Of a stretch of DNA of 47,541 bases, positions 8,399 to 18,455 are shown piece by piece. Location of the stretch: positions 1-47,541 of the forward strand of contig JAOTSD010000031.1 in NCBI GenBank assembly GCA_030247555.1, given 5' to 3'. Below the pieces are notes generated by a model. It worked only from the letters and a program-made list of their open reading frames with translations, ran no database searches and had not been told where the DNA came from. Position 1 is the stretch's first letter. Every line of letters begins with the position of its first letter. Both the position numbers and the translations under genes were made by a program. The DNA comes from Siculibacillus sp. (GTDB lineage Bacteria > Pseudomonadota > Alphaproteobacteria > Rhizobiales > Ancalomicrobiaceae).

Positions 8399-10264
8399 AT
8401 GAACGGCCCCGCCGCCCCCGAGATCGCGCTCGTCGGTTGCCCCAATTCGGGCAAGACCTCGCTCTTCAACGCGCTGACCGGCGCGCGCCAGAAGGTCGCC
8501 AACTACGCCGGCGTCACCGTCGAGCGCAAGGAGGGCGCCTTCGTCACGCCCGCCGGCCGCCCCGTCAAGATCCTCGACCTGCCCGGCACCTATTCGTTGC
8601 GCGGCCGCAGCCCCGACGAGATCGTCACGCGCGACGTCGTCCTCGGCCGGCTGGAGGGTGAGGAGATCCCCGACGCCGTCGTCTGTGTCGCCGACGCCAC
8701 CAACCTGCGTCTGGTCCTGCGCCTGGTGTTGGAACTCAAAGCGGTCGGCCGACCGATGGTCCTCGCCCTCAACATGATGGACGTCGTCGCCCGGCAGGGC
8801 GGCCGCATCGACGTCCAGCGCCTGTCGAAGGAACTCGGCCTGCCCGTGGTCGAGACCGTCGCGGTGAAGAAGGGTGGCACCGCCGCCCTCCTCGCCGCCA
8901 TCGACGAGCTTCCCCTGCTCGAGGACCCGCCGAGCGAACATGGCTGGCGCGAGCCGAACGCCACCGAGATCCGCGCCGCTCATGCCGAGGCCGCCCGCAT
9001 CCTCCACGACTGCGCCTTCCACCCCGGCAACGAACGCCTCACCCGCAAGCTCGATGCGGTGCTGCTCCATCCGATCGCCGGTGTCGTCGTCCTGCTCGCC
9101 GTGCTCTTCCTGATGTTCCAAGCGGTCTTCTCCTGGGCGACGCCGGCGATGGACCTGATCGAGGCCGGCATCGCGGCGGCGGGCGGCTCGGTCGGCGAGG
9201 CCCTGCCGGACGGCATGCTCCGCAGCCTGATCGTCGACGGCGTCTTCGCCGGCGTCGGCGCGGTGCTGGTGTTCCTGCCGCAGATCGTCATCCTGTTCTT
9301 CTTCATCATCCTGCTCGAGGACTTCGGCTACATGGCGCGGGCGGCGTTCCTGATGGATCGCCTGATGGCCGGAACCGGGCTCCACGGACGCGCCTTCATC
9401 CCGCTCCTGTCGTCCTTCGCCTGCGCCATCCCCGGCATCATGGCGGCCCGCGTCATCGAGAACCGGCGCGACCGCATCGCCACAATCATGGTGGCGCCCT
9501 TGATGACCTGCTCGGCCCGCCTGCCGGTCTATACCCTGATCATCGCCGCCTTCGTCCCCGACGAGACGGTTCTCGGCGGTCTCGGCCTGCAGGGGCTGGT
9601 GATGTTCTCGCTCTTCGCCGCCGGCATCCTCTCGGCGCTGGCGGTGGCCTTCGTGCTCAAACGGCTCGTCTGGCGCGAGGCGCCGGAGCCCTTCATCATG
9701 GAACTGCCGGACTACAAGCTGCCGGCGCCGGCCAATGTCGGCCTCGGCCTGTGGATCCGCGCCGGCGCCTTCCTGCGTCGCGCCGGCACCGTCATCCTGG
9801 CGTTGATGATCCTGATCTGGTTCCTGTCGAGCTTCCCGGCACCCCCGGAGGGCGCCACCGGACCGGCCATCGACTGGTCGATCGTCGGTCGCGTCGGCCA
9901 TTTCCTCGCGCCGGTCTTCGAGCCGATCGGCTTCAACTGGCAGATCGTCGTCGCCTTGATCCCCGGCATGGCGGCCCGCGAGGTGGCGGTCGGGGTGCTC
10001 GGCACCGTCTATGCCCTCTCCGCCACCGGCGACGAGGTCGGGCAGGCCCTGCAGCCGATCCTGACCGCCGAATGGTCGCTGCCCACCGCGCTCTCCTTCC
10101 TCGCCTGGTTCGTCTTCGCGCCGCAGTGCCTTTCCACCCTGGCGGTGGTGCGTCGCGAGACCGGCGGTCGTTTCTGGCCGACGGTCATGTTCGTCTACAT
10201 GTTCGCGCTGGCCTATGCCGCTTCCTTCGCGACCTACCACATCGCCGGAGCCCTGATGCGATGA
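8399..10264 (+). CDS. feoB: Ferrous iron transporter FeoB
   Basis: FeoB is the inner-membrane Fe(II) uptake protein with a cytosolic G domain. The 621-residue product has G1 (GCPNSGKTS, 13-21), G2 around VTVERKEG, G3 (DLPGTYSL, about 61), G4 (NMMD, about 124), a helical insertion domain and then the membrane domain from about residue 225. The two Gate motifs with conserved cysteines are recognisable (SSFACAIPGIMAAR and the later GMAAREVAVGVLGT). The protein is on the short side of the family (bacterial FeoB is often 700-770) but complete in its motifs. It is translationally linked: 3 bases after feoA, and its stop overlaps the start of the next gene as ATGA. Confidence 0.96.
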   Translation: MNGPAAPEIALVGCPNSGKTSLFNALTGARQKVANYAGVTVERKEGAFVTPAGRPVKILDLPGTYSLRGRSPDEIVTRDVVLGRLEGEEIPDAVVCVADATNLRLVLRLVLELKAVGRPMVLALNMMDVVARQGGRIDVQRLSKELGLPVVETVAVKKGGTAALLAAIDELPLLEDPPSEHGWREPNATEIRAAHAEAARILHDCAFHPGNERLTRKLDAVLLHPIAGVVVLLAVLFLMFQAVFSWATPAMDLIEAGIAAAGGSVGEALPDGMLRSLIVDGVFAGVGAVLVFLPQIVILFFFIILLEDFGYMARAAFLMDRLMAGTGLHGRAFIPLLSSFACAIPGIMAARVIENRRDRIATIMVAPLMTCSARLPVYTLIIAAFVPDETVLGGLGLQGLVMFSLFAAGILSALAVAFVLKRLVWREAPEPFIMELPDYKLPAPANVGLGLWIRAGAFLRRAGTVILALMILIWFLSSFPAPPEGATGPAIDWSIVGRVGHFLAPVFEPIGFNWQIVVALIPGMAAREVAVGVLGTVYALSATGDEVGQALQPILTAEWSLPTALSFLAWFVFAPQCLSTLAVVRRETGGRFWPTVMFVYMFALAYAASFATYHIAGALMR

Positions 10265-10416
10265 CCGAAACGGTTCTGGTCTACGGTATCGTCCTCGGCG
10301 CCGTCGCCTTTCTGGCGCTGCGCTGGCTGCCGAGGCGCCTCGGGTCGCGCGGCGGCGGTTCGGCCTGTGCGTCCAAGTCGGGCTGCGGCTCCCGCGATTG
10401 TGACGGCTGCCGCTGA
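10261..10416 (+). CDS. FeoB-associated Cys-rich membrane peptide
   Basis: This 51-residue protein starts at ATG 10261, overlapping the feoB stop by 4 bases. Residues 4-22 form one transmembrane helix (TVLVYGIVLGAVAFLALRW). The tail is rich in Gly and Ser and carries five cysteines (ACASKSGCGSRDCDGCR). Small Cys-rich membrane proteins in this position are a recurrent, poorly characterised feo component, sometimes replacing FeoC. The cysteines could hold a metal or sense redox state. Translational coupling to feoB supports expression and a role with FeoB. The molecular function is unknown. Confidence 0.85.
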   Translation: MTETVLVYGIVLGAVAFLALRWLPRRLGSRGGGSACASKSGCGSRDCDGCR

Positions 10417-10423
10417 CCGGATA

Positions 10424-10451
10424 CGCGGCCGCCCCTCTGGCCTCGGCCGCG
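10424..10451 (+). terminator. Hairpin after the feo operon
   Basis: CGCGGCCG (10424-10431) pairs perfectly with CGGCCGCG (10444-10451), 8 bases after the stop of the feo peptide. There is no clear T-run, so terminator activity is uncertain. Confidence 0.4.
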
Positions 10452-10525
10452 ACTTCCCCTAGACTGCCGCACCGACCGGCGGGCACGCATCCGCCCGGGC
10501 CCGTGACCAGCTTCGGAAAGAACAG

Positions 10526-11974
10526 ATGCCGATCGACCGGACGAAATTCTACATCGACGGTGCCTGGGTGGCGCCGCTCGTCTCCCGCACCCTCGAGGTG
10601 ATCGATCCTTCCGACGAATCCGTCGCAGCGGTGATCTCGCTCGGCTCGGCGGCCGACGTCGACCGGGCGGTCGCGGCCGCTCGCCGCGCCTTCCCGGCCT
10701 GGGCCGCGACCCCGCTCGCCGAACGCCGCGCCGCCCTCGTCCGGCTGGAAGAGGTCTATCGCGCCCACCACGACGAGATGGCCGAGGCGATCTCGAAAGA
10801 AATGGGCGCGCCGATCGACTTCGCCCGTCGCGCCCAGGCCGCCGCCGGCATCGAGGAGATTCAAGGGGCGCTCGCCGCCCTCGATCGCTTCCGTTTCGAG
10901 CGACCGCTGAACCCGGACGGCTCCGGCGACCGCCTGTTCTTCGAGCCGATCGGCGTCTGCGGCCTGATCACCCCGTGGAACTGGCCGATGAACCAGATCA
11001 CGCTCAAGGTCGCGCCGGCGGTCGCCGTCGGCTGCACGGTGGTCTTGAAGCCGTCGGAGATCGCGCCGCTCTCCGGCCTGCTCTTCGCCGAGATGATGCA
11101 CGAGGCCGGGTTCCCCCCCGGCGTCTTCAACTTGGTCAACGGTGACGGCCCGACCGTCGGCGAGGCCATGTCGAACCATCCGGACATCGACATGATGAGT
11201 TTCACCGGCTCGACGCGGGCCGGCATCGCGGTGATGCGCGCCTCCGCCGGCACGGTGAAGAAGGTGGCGCTCGAACTCGGCGGCAAATCGCCCAACCTGA
11301 TCTTCGCCGACTGCGACGTCGAAGCGGCGGTCAAGCGCGGCACGCTGGCGGTGATGGGCAATTCCGGCCAGTCCTGCAACGCGCCGACCCGCATGCTGGT
11401 GGAGCGCCCGGTCTACGATCGGGCGGTCGAGATCGCCGCGGCCATCGCAGCCCGGACAGAGGTGGGGCCGGCGTCGAAGCCCGGCCGCCACATCGGCCCG
11501 GTCGTCTCGGAGGTGCAGCGCGACAAGATCCGCAATCTCATCCGCATCGGCATCCAGGAGGGCGCCCGCCTCGTCGCCGGCGGCCCGGACGCGCCGGAGG
11601 GCCTCGAAAAGGGTTACTTCATCCGCCCCACCGTCTTCGCCGACGTCTCCAACGACATGACCATCGCCCGCGAGGAGATCTTCGGGCCGGTGCTCTGCAT
11701 CATCCCCTTCGACAGCGAAGAAGAGGCGATCGCCATCGCCAACGACACGCCCTACGGCCTGTCCTCCCGGCTCGAGACCGGCGATCCCGAGCGCGTCCGC
11801 CGCATCGCCCGGGCGATCCGCGCCGGCATGGTCCACGTCAACGGCGTGCCGCGCGCCCCCGGCGCCCCCTTCGGCGGCTACAAGCAGTCCGGCATCGGCC
11901 GCGAAGGCGGCACCTTCGGCCTCGAGGACTTCCTCGAGCTGAAGTCGGTGACGGGATGGCCGGATCCGGCGTGA
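10526..11974 (+). CDS. NAD(P)-dependent aldehyde dehydrogenase family protein
   Basis: The 482-residue protein belongs to the ALDH superfamily and should oxidise an aldehyde to the acid with NAD(P)+. Visible motifs are the cofactor-domain PWNWPMNQ (about residue 154), FTGSTRAG (about 230), the general-base Glu in LELGGKSPN (about 251) and the catalytic Cys in GNSGQSCNAPTRM (about 285). EEIFGPVLCI is near 390. ATG 10526 has GGAAAG 6 bases upstream. The gene is monocistronic and its neighbours give no substrate hint. Related sequences are annotated variously as betaine, geranial or succinoyl-semialdehyde dehydrogenases, so no specific name is given. Confidence 0.9.
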   Translation: MPIDRTKFYIDGAWVAPLVSRTLEVIDPSDESVAAVISLGSAADVDRAVAAARRAFPAWAATPLAERRAALVRLEEVYRAHHDEMAEAISKEMGAPIDFARRAQAAAGIEEIQGALAALDRFRFERPLNPDGSGDRLFFEPIGVCGLITPWNWPMNQITLKVAPAVAVGCTVVLKPSEIAPLSGLLFAEMMHEAGFPPGVFNLVNGDGPTVGEAMSNHPDIDMMSFTGSTRAGIAVMRASAGTVKKVALELGGKSPNLIFADCDVEAAVKRGTLAVMGNSGQSCNAPTRMLVERPVYDRAVEIAAAIAARTEVGPASKPGRHIGPVVSEVQRDKIRNLIRIGIQEGARLVAGGPDAPEGLEKGYFIRPTVFADVSNDMTIAREEIFGPVLCIIPFDSEEEAIAIANDTPYGLSSRLETGDPERVRRIARAIRAGMVHVNGVPRAPGAPFGGYKQSGIGREGGTFGLEDFLELKSVTGWPDPA

Positions 11975-11981
11975 GGGAAGC

Positions 11982-12614
11982 TCACGCCGGCGTCGCGAAC
12001 CTCGGGTGGTTGCGCGCCACGATCGGCGGCAGGCGGGCGACCCCACGACCCGAGCCGGCGGCGAGCCCGCCGCCGCGTCGCGCCTCGAGGTCGAAGGCCT
12101 CTTCGACGATGTAGGGACCACCGCCGCGCGATGCGCGCGACGAGTAGAGCACGAAGCGCTCCGCCGTCCATGTCCCGCCGGAGAAGCCGCCGCGCAGCGC
12201 CAGCCACTGCGCCACCGCCTCGTGCGCCACGCCCTTGCAGCGGGCGATGGTGATGTGCGGCAGGAACTTGCGCGGCTCGGCCGGCAGGCCGAGGCGCTGG
12301 CAGATGCGCTCGTGTTCGGCCTGCAACTCGACCAATGCCGGTGTCGGCGCCACCTTGGCGATCAGCGAATGCGGCTGGCGGCCGCCGAAGGCGTCGACCC
12401 CCTCGATCCGAAGCTCGAACCGCGACCGTCCGACCCGCCGGAGTTCGTGGGCGATCTCCTCGGCCGTCCGGTCGTCGATGTCGCCGATGAAGCGCAGGGT
12501 GACGTGGTAGTTCTCGACGTCGATCCACTTGGCGCCGGGCAGCCCGCCGCGCAGGAACGAGAGCGACAGACCGAGGTCTTCGGGCAGCTCGAGACCGGTG
12601 AAGAGGCGCGGCAT
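11982..12614 (-). CDS. thpR: RNA 2',3'-cyclic phosphodiesterase (ThpR/LigT family)
   Basis: ThpR opens 2',3'-cyclic phosphates on RNA ends and belongs to the 2H phosphoesterase superfamily. Both catalytic HxTx motifs are present: HVTL at residues 37-40 and HITI at 120-123. The 210-residue product is slightly longer than the usual 175-190. The extra sequence is a C-terminal tail rich in Gly, Ala and Arg after residue 185. It converges with the aldehyde dehydrogenase gene, with only 7 bases between the stop codons and no terminator visible in that gap. Confidence 0.9.
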   Translation of the reverse strand: MPRLFTGLELPEDLGLSLSFLRGGLPGAKWIDVENYHVTLRFIGDIDDRTAEEIAHELRRVGRSRFELRIEGVDAFGGRQPHSLIAKVAPTPALVELQAEHERICQRLGLPAEPRKFLPHITIARCKGVAHEAVAQWLALRGGFSGGTWTAERFVLYSSRASRGGGPYIVEEAFDLEARRGGGLAAGSGRGVARLPPIVARNHPRFATPA

Positions 12615-12792
12615 CGTCTGGTCCCTCCGGTCTCGCCGAAAGGCCGCAGATCCGGCCCTCCGGGTCGGTCCCGCGGTCGAATCGCTTCGCCGCGATGCAC
12701 CCGAAACGAATCGTATCGAACCCCCGAATCACCGCAACAACATGTCGAATCGCGATGATTCGCGACGCCGCCACCGCGGCCGAAATGTCACG

Positions 12793-12809
12793 CCTGACGC
12801 ATCGTCAGG
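12793..12809 (-). terminator. Hairpin after xth
   Basis: CCTGACG (12793-12799) and CGTCAGG (12803-12809) form a perfect 7-bp stem with a 3-base loop, starting 15 bases past the xth stop codon. The downstream sequence on the minus strand is only weakly T-rich (ACATTTCGG). Confidence 0.45.
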
Positions 12810-12824
12810 TTCGAGCGGCGCATC

Positions 12825-13628
12825 TCACAGATCGAACACCGCCTTGACCGGCACGTGGTCCGATGGCCGCTCCCAGCCGCGCGCCGCACGCAGCACCTCG
12901 ATGCCGAGGAGCCGGCCGTCGAGCTGCGGGCTCGCCCAGACGTGGTCGAGCCGGCGGCCCTTGTCGGCCGCACCCCAGTCGGCGGCGCGGTAGCTCCACC
13001 AAGTGTAGAGTTTTTCGCTCTCCGGCACGAAGCGGCGCATCACGTCGATCCATTCGCCACCCCTGCGGATCACCTCGAAGATCTCGGTCTCCACGGCCGT
13101 ATGGGAGACGACCTTGAGCAACGCCTTGTGCGACCAGACGTCCTCGGTGAGCGGCGCGATGTTGAGGTCGCCGACGACGATCGCCGGCACCGGCGACGGC
13201 CCCGATCCGAGCCAGGTCTTCAGCTCGTCGAGGAAGGCGAGCTTGTGGGCGAACTTGTCGTTGATCGCCGGGTCCGGCTCGTCGCCCCCGGCGGGAATGT
13301 AGAAATCGTGGAGCGCCAGCGGCCCGATCGCGGTCTCGATCGTCACCGCCAGATGGCGCGCGTCGCCCTTCTCGCAGAAGTCGCGCTTGTCGACGGCGAG
13401 GAACGGCCGCTTCGAGATGATGGCGACGCCGTGATAGCCCTTCTGGCCGTTGATCGCCACGTGCTCGTAGCCGCGCGCGCGAAAGGCGGCGCTCGGAAAC
13501 GATCCGTCCGGGCACTTGGTCTCCTGCAGGCACAGCACGTCGGGCGCGCGCTCCTCGAGATAGCGCTCGACGATCGGCAGCCGCAGGCGGACCGAATTGA
13601 TGTTCCAGGTGGCGATGGAGAGCGGCAA
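12825..13628 (-). CDS. xth: Exodeoxyribonuclease III / AP endonuclease
   Basis: This is a Mg2+-dependent base-excision repair enzyme of the endonuclease/exonuclease/phosphatase fold. The 267-residue product opens with ATWNINSVRLRLP. It has the metal-binding Glu in LCLQETKCPD (about residue 38), GDLNIAP (about 153) and the C-terminal SDHVPV His/Asp motif. The only in-frame start near the conserved N-terminus is TTG at 13628, with GAGG 7 bases upstream. It is the last gene of the aminotransferase-ftsK-lolA-xth group, 54 bp after lolA, an order common in Hyphomicrobiales. Confidence 0.95.
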   Translation of the reverse strand: MPLSIATWNINSVRLRLPIVERYLEERAPDVLCLQETKCPDGSFPSAAFRARGYEHVAINGQKGYHGVAIISKRPFLAVDKRDFCEKGDARHLAVTIETAIGPLALHDFYIPAGGDEPDPAINDKFAHKLAFLDELKTWLGSGPSPVPAIVVGDLNIAPLTEDVWSHKALLKVVSHTAVETEIFEVIRRGGEWIDVMRRFVPESEKLYTWWSYRAADWGAADKGRRLDHVWASPQLDGRLLGIEVLRAARGWERPSDHVPVKAVFDL

Positions 13629-13682
13629 GGCGGGCCTCGGCGGGTGGGGATCCCACCGCCGGCTCCGGGCCCGCGAGGGACG

Positions 13683-14360
13683 TCAGCGGATGATGGTCCG
13701 ATCGATCTTGAAGAGCTTCTCGTCGGCCGGATGGTTGGCGGTGACGTTGTAGACCGCCACCGAGGTATCGTAGCCCTGCGCGTCGGTCACCGTCCATTGC
13801 TTCAATTCGGACGTCTTGCGATCGAAGACCATGGTGAGCCGGCCGTCGCCGAACACCGTCGACTGCTCCAGCACCACCGACACCAGATCCGGCTCCACCG
13901 ACACGTTGGTGACGTTGGCCTCCGAGGTCAGGTCGATGCGATCGGCGAGCAGGAATCTGAGCGGCGTCTTCGACAGCGGATAGAGATCCTGTGTCTGGTT
14001 CTTGATGTCGCGGACGATGACGTCGATACCATCGGCGATGATGTCGAGGCTCGACGGCTTGGCATAGATGAAGCGGATCTTGCCGGGTCGCGACATGTGG
14101 AACTCGCCGCCGGCCTTCTCCCCATCCGGGCCGAACTGGACGAACTCGCCGTTCATGGTGCGGACCGAATTGAAATACTTGTTGATCGCGACGAGCGATT
14201 CCTTCTGTTGCGCGGAGAGCCCGGCCGGCTTCACCCCCTGCGAGGTGGCGACCGGCGCCTTCGGCGCCTGCTGGGCCAGACCAGCGGCCGGCATCGACGC
14301 GGCGAACCCGGCGAAGGCGGCCGCGGCGAGTAGACGGCGGAAGGTGACGGTCGACGGCAT
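13683..14360 (-). CDS. lolA: Outer-membrane lipoprotein carrier protein LolA family
   Basis: LolA ferries lipoproteins across the periplasm. The 225-residue protein has a signal peptide (about residues 1-30, cut after GLAQQA). An incomplete beta-barrel-type LolA domain follows (SVRTMNGEFVQFGPDGEKAGGEFHMSRPGKIRF..., in pieces). The 25-residue spacer after the signal (PKAPVATSQGVKPAG) is low complexity. The position between ftsK and xth is typical for alphaproteobacteria, where the family is often annotated simply as outer membrane lipoprotein carrier. It lies 111 bp downstream of ftsK. Confidence 0.9.
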   Translation of the reverse strand: MPSTVTFRRLLAAAAFAGFAASMPAAGLAQQAPKAPVATSQGVKPAGLSAQQKESLVAINKYFNSVRTMNGEFVQFGPDGEKAGGEFHMSRPGKIRFIYAKPSSLDIIADGIDVIVRDIKNQTQDLYPLSKTPLRFLLADRIDLTSEANVTNVSVEPDLVSVVLEQSTVFGDGRLTMVFDRKTSELKQWTVTDAQGYDTSVAVYNVTANHPADEKLFKIDRTIIR

Positions 14361-14471
14361 CGGCGAACCTCTCGGTTGTCTCGGTCGTCGGTCCGCGGGG
14401 CGATTCGCCGCCGCGCCCGACCTGTTCGACCGGGTGCTACCCCGGCATCGTGGCGGAAGCGGGGAGAGGGC

Positions 14472-17153
14472 TCACTCTCCCTCGCCCACCAGGATCTCGC
14501 GCTTGCCGGCGTGATTCGCCGGGCCGACGAGGCCTTCCCGCTCCATCCGTTCGATCAGCGAGGCGGCGCGGTTGTAGCCGATCTGCAGCCGGCGCTGGAT
14601 GTAGGAGGTCGAGGCCTTCTTGTCGCGCAGGACGAGGGCCACCGCCTTGTCGTAGAGATCGGCCGACTCCTCGAGCCCGCCCAACTCGTCGCCGGCCACC
14701 ACCTCGTCCTCCTCGGCGGTGATCGCCTCGAGATACTGCGGCGCGCCCTGGCGCTTGAGATGCGCCACCACGTGCTCCACCTCCTCGTCGGAGATGAAGG
14801 GCCCGTGGACGCGCTGGATGCGACCGCCACCGGCCATGAACAGCATGTCGCCCTGACCGAGCAGTTGTTCGGCGCCCTGCTCGCCGAGAATGGTGCGGCT
14901 GTCGATCTTCGACGTGACCTGGAAGGAGATGCGGGTCGGGAAATTGGCCTTGATCGTGCCGGTGATGACGTCGACCGAAGGCCGCTGCGTCGCCATGACG
15001 ATGTGGATGCCGGCGGCGCGCGCCATCTGGGCGAGGCGCTGGATCGCGCCTTCGATCTCCTTGCCGGCGACCATCATCAGGTCGGCCATCTCGTCGACGA
15101 CGACGACGATGTAGGGCAAGGGCTCGAGAGCCAGTTCCTCCTGCTCGAAGATCGGTTCGCCGGTGGTGCGGTGGAAGCCGGTCTGCACCTCGCGGGTCAA
15201 CACCTCGCCGCGGGCGTTGGCTTCGGCGACCCGAGCGTTGAAGCCGTCGATGTTGCGAACCCCGAGCTTCGACATCTTGCGATAGCGGTCCTCCATCTCA
15301 CGCACCGTCCACTTCAGCGCCACCACCGCCTTCTTGGGGTCGGTGACGACGGGGGTGAGCAGGTGCGGGATGTTGTCGTAGACCGACAACTCCAGCATCT
15401 TCGGGTCGATCATGATCAGCCGGCACTGCTGCGGCGTCAGCCGATAGAGCAGCGACACGACCATGGTGTTGATCGCCACCGACTTGCCCGAGCCGGTGGT
15501 GCCGGCGACGAGCAGATGCGGCATGCGGGCGAGATCGGCGATGACCGATTCGCCGCCGATCGTCTTGCCGAGGCAGAAGGCGAGTTTCGCCTTGGTCTGC
15601 TCGAAGTCGCGGCTGGAGAGCAGTTCGCGCAGGTAGACCGTCTCGCGCCGCTGGTTGGGCAGCTCGATGCCGATGACGTTTCGCCCCGGCACCACCGCGA
15701 CACGGGCCGAGACCGCGCTCATCGAGCGGGCGATGTCGTCGGCGAGCCCGATGACGCGCGAGGACTTCACCCCCGGCGCCGGCTCGAGCTCGTAGAGGGT
15801 GACCACCGGTCCGGGGCGGACGTGATTGATCTCGCCCTTGATGCCGAAATCGTCGAGCACGCCTTCGAGCGTGCCGGCGTTGCCCTCGAGGATGTCCTCG
15901 GAGAGCTCCCGGTCAGGACCCATCCGCTTCGGTTCGGCGAGCAACGACAACGGCGGGAACTGATAACCGCGCGCCGTCTCCACCACGTCGTCGCGCATAC
16001 CGACGTCGCGTGCCCCCGGTTTGCCCGGGGTCGGCGGCTTGGCTGCGGGCGTCACCGCGATGCGCCGATCGGCGGCCTCGGCGGCCGCGGCGGCGGCGAG
16101 ATGAGCCGCCGGCCCGCGCGAGACCTGCGGCGGGGCCGAGCGGACGACCGAGGGCGGCGCCGGGGGCGGGGCCGCCGTTCGACCGTGGGGACCGGCGTCG
16201 AAAGGCGGCTCGTCTTCTTCCTCCCACTCGAATTCCGGTTCGGCCGGCGGTGGGGCGGCGGCCCGCGCCGTCGCGGGGCGGGACGGTGCGGTGAAGCCGG
16301 GTTCCACCCGCTGCGGGGCGGGGCGGGGACGCAGACCGACACTCGGGCGCGGCCTGTAGATCTCTTCTTCGTCCCGATCGGCGGGACGCCGACGGAAGCG
16401 ATCGAGAAGCCGGCCGAAGGAGAAGCCGTGGCGGCGGTTGTCGAGGGTCGAGGAGCGGATACCGAAGAGGCGCAACAGGTTGGCGCGCGCCACCATGAAG
16501 GTGTGATGGAGATGGGCGAGCGGCATGAAGCCGCCGCGGTCCTCGTCGAAACCGTCGTCGAGATCCTCGTCCTCGTCCTCGGCCGGATCCGGCCCGATCC
16601 AGACGAGGGCGCGCAGGTCGCCATAGATGGCGAGACCGCCGAACGCGGCGATGAGGACGAAACGGACGATCTCGCCCTCGCCGAAGAGGCGTTCGGGCAG
16701 GCGGATGAGCATGTCGCCGACCACCCCGCCGAGGCCGACCGGCAGCGGCCAGCCGCTCGCCACCGGCAGAGCCGCGAAGGCGCCGGCCCCGGCGAGGGCG
16801 GCGATCACCCACCACATCGCGAATCGGCGGTCGAACCCACCCGCCTCACCGGCGACGAGCCTCCAGCCGACCACCAGAAAGGGCGGCAGCATGATCGCCG
16901 AAGCGAGGCCGAGGAGCTGCATCATCAGATCGGCGACGGAAGCGCCGAAGAAGCCGAGCGCGTTCTTCGCCGGGACCGTGGTGGCGTTGGACAGGCTGGG
17001 GTCGGTCGCCGACCAGGTAGCGAGCGCCGCGGCGACCACCGCGAGCCCGGCGAAGGTGGCGAGCCCCGCCGCTCCACGCAGATTGCGCGCCAAGAGCTGG
17101 CGGATGTCATGACCCGGAGCCGGGCGGGTCGTAACCGATCGTGCCGAACGCAT
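14472..17153 (-). CDS. ftsK: DNA translocase FtsK
   Basis: FtsK anchors at the division septum and pumps DNA to finish chromosome segregation at dif. The 893-residue protein has four to five transmembrane helices (about residues 25-190). A Pro/Ala/Arg-rich and acidic linker follows (about 190-400, including [14 protein letters not shown]). The RecA-like motor has Walker [10 protein letters not shown] (about 551) and Walker [13 protein letters not shown] (about 680). The C-terminal winged-helix gamma domain reads [19 protein letters not shown] (about 845-890), the part that reads KOPS sites. ATG 17153 has AAGGGGA 8 bases upstream. It lies 29 bp after the aminotransferase gene and is probably cotranscribed with it from the CtrA-type promoter region at 18456. 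Confidence 0.96.
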   Translation of the reverse strand: MRSARSVTTRPAPGHDIRQLLARNLRGAAGLATFAGLAVVAAALATWSATDPSLSNATTVPAKNALGFFGASVADLMMQLLGLASAIMLPPFLVVGWRLVAGEAGGFDRRFAMWWVIAALAGAGAFAALPVASGWPLPVGLGGVVGDMLIRLPERLFGEGEIVRFVLIAAFGGLAIYGDLRALVWIGPDPAEDEDEDLDDGFDEDRGGFMPLAHLHHTFMVARANLLRLFGIRSSTLDNRRHGFSFGRLLDRFRRRPADRDEEEIYRPRPSVGLRPRPAPQRVEPGFTAPSRPATARAAAPPPAEPEFEWEEEDEPPFDAGPHGRTAAPPPAPPSVVRSAPPQVSRGPAAHLAAAAAAEAADRRIAVTPAAKPPTPGKPGARDVGMRDDVVETARGYQFPPLSLLAEPKRMGPDRELSEDILEGNAGTLEGVLDDFGIKGEINHVRPGPVVTLYELEPAPGVKSSRVIGLADDIARSMSAVSARVAVVPGRNVIGIELPNQRRETVYLRELLSSRDFEQTKAKLAFCLGKTIGGESVIADLARMPHLLVAGTTGSGKSVAINTMVVSLLYRLTPQQCRLIMIDPKMLELSVYDNIPHLLTPVVTDPKKAVVALKWTVREMEDRYRKMSKLGVRNIDGFNARVAEANARGEVLTREVQTGFHRTTGEPIFEQEELALEPLPYIVVVVDEMADLMMVAGKEIEGAIQRLAQMARAAGIHIVMATQRPSVDVITGTIKANFPTRISFQVTSKIDSRTILGEQGAEQLLGQGDMLFMAGGGRIQRVHGPFISDEEVEHVVAHLKRQGAPQYLEAITAEEDEVVAGDELGGLEESADLYDKAVALVLRDKKASTSYIQRRLQIGYNRAASLIERMEREGLVGPANHAGKREILVGEGE

Positions 17154-17182
17154 GTTGAGCGTCCCCTTGCTCCTGCTCGGGC

Positions 17183-18412
17183 TCAGCCGAGGGTTTCGAC
17201 GATGCGGCCGAGCGCTTCTTCGGTGAGCGCCGGCGATTCGACCATGGCGACCCTGAGATGGGCCGCGCCGGGATTGTGTCCGTCGGCGCCGACGCCGCAG
17301 AGATAGGCGCCGGGCACGGTGCGCACCCCGGCTTCCCGCCACAGCCGTTCTGCGACGATCTCGCCGCCGCCGAGCACGGCGACGTCGAGCCACAGGAAGA
17401 AGCCGCCGGGCGGCGTGGCATATCCGAAACGTCGCCCGAGGATGCGCTCGGCCGCCGCGAACTTGGCGTCGTAGAGCCGCCGGTTCTCGATCACGTGCGT
17501 CTCGTCGCCGAAGGCGGCGATCGCCACCGCCTGCACCGGCCCGGGCACCTGCGGTGCCGCCATGTTGCGGAACGCCACCCAGGTCCGGAGGAAGTCCGGG
17601 TCGCCGGCGGCGAAACCACATCTCAACCCCGGCAGGTTCGAACGCTTCGACAGCGAATTGAAGGTGACCACACGGCCGAGGCCGCCGCCGAGGTCGGCCG
17701 CCGCGGCGAGCACACCCTCCGGCGCCGCTTCGCCGCGGTAGATCTCCGAATAGCACTCGTCGGCGAAGAGCATGAAGTCGTGGGCGCGCGCCGTCTCGAT
17801 CACGCTCCGCCAACCGGCACGGCTCGCCACCGCCCCCTGCGGATTGGCCGGCGAAGCGTAATAGAGCGCCACCGTCCGTTCGAGCAGGTCTTCGGGAAGC
17901 GCGCCGAGATCCGGCAGGAAGCCGGTCTCCGCCCCGGCGTCGATCATCACCGCCTCGCAGCCGGCGGCGACCGCGCCGGCGGCATAGGCCTGATAGAACG
18001 GATTGGGCAACAGGATCGCCGGTCGGTCGGTCGCCTTCTTCGAACGACGCTTCGCCTCGAGCGCTGCGAAGAACAGGCCTTCCCGCGATCCGCTGAGCGG
18101 CAGCACGCCGTGTTCGGGGTCGACCGCACCGCTCGACCCGTAGCGCCGGTCGATCCACTCCGCCACCGCCCGGCGGAAGGCGTCGGTGCCCCTGATCGCC
18201 GGATAGCGACCGAATCCCTCGATCTCGCGCTGGAGCACCGGTCCGACGAAGCCGGGCACCGGATGTCGCGGCTCGCCCACCGTCAGGTTGATCGGCGCAC
18301 GCCCCGGCCGGATCGGCGCCAGGAGATCGGCGAGCCGCTGGAACGGCGACGCGAAGGTCGCTTTCGCCGCCGTCGCGGACGGGGAAGAAGAGGTGTCGGT
18401 CGTTGCGGTCAT
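17183..18412 (-). CDS. Class I/II PLP aminotransferase, DapC-like
   Basis: The 409-residue fold-type I aminotransferase has the PLP-lysine motif [16 protein letters not shown] (about residue 252). It also has the Asn in [11 protein letters not shown], the Asp/Tyr pair in [11 protein letters not shown], and the substrate-binding Arg near the C-terminus (HLRVAMV). Proteins at this place in front of ftsK in Hyphomicrobiales are usually annotated as succinyldiaminopimelate transaminase (DapC) or a general aspartate-type aminotransferase. A lysine/peptidoglycan role is plausible next to a division gene but not proven, so no symbol is assigned. A palindromic CtrA-like site lies 43 bp upstream. Confidence 0.85.
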   Translation of the reverse strand: MTATTDTSSSPSATAAKATFASPFQRLADLLAPIRPGRAPINLTVGEPRHPVPGFVGPVLQREIEGFGRYPAIRGTDAFRRAVAEWIDRRYGSSGAVDPEHGVLPLSGSREGLFFAALEAKRRSKKATDRPAILLPNPFYQAYAAGAVAAGCEAVMIDAGAETGFLPDLGALPEDLLERTVALYYASPANPQGAVASRAGWRSVIETARAHDFMLFADECYSEIYRGEAAPEGVLAAAADLGGGLGRVVTFNSLSKRSNLPGLRCGFAAGDPDFLRTWVAFRNMAAPQVPGPVQAVAIAAFGDETHVIENRRLYDAKFAAAERILGRRFGYATPPGGFFLWLDVAVLGGGEIVAERLWREAGVRTVPGAYLCGVGADGHNPGAAHLRVAMVESPALTEEALGRIVETLG

Positions 18413-18455
18413 CGAGCTCGAAGGTCCGTTGTCGGACCCGAGCCTAGAGGGCGAC

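Noticed and set aside
12746-12762. CGAATC/GATTCG inverted repeat upstream of thpR
   Set aside because: It is short (6 bp), contains two GANTC sites common in this genome type, and has no supporting context.
14376-17306. Long plus-strand frame opposite ftsK
   Set aside because: It mirrors the ftsK codon pattern and has no coherent domain. FtsK motifs on the other strand are clear.
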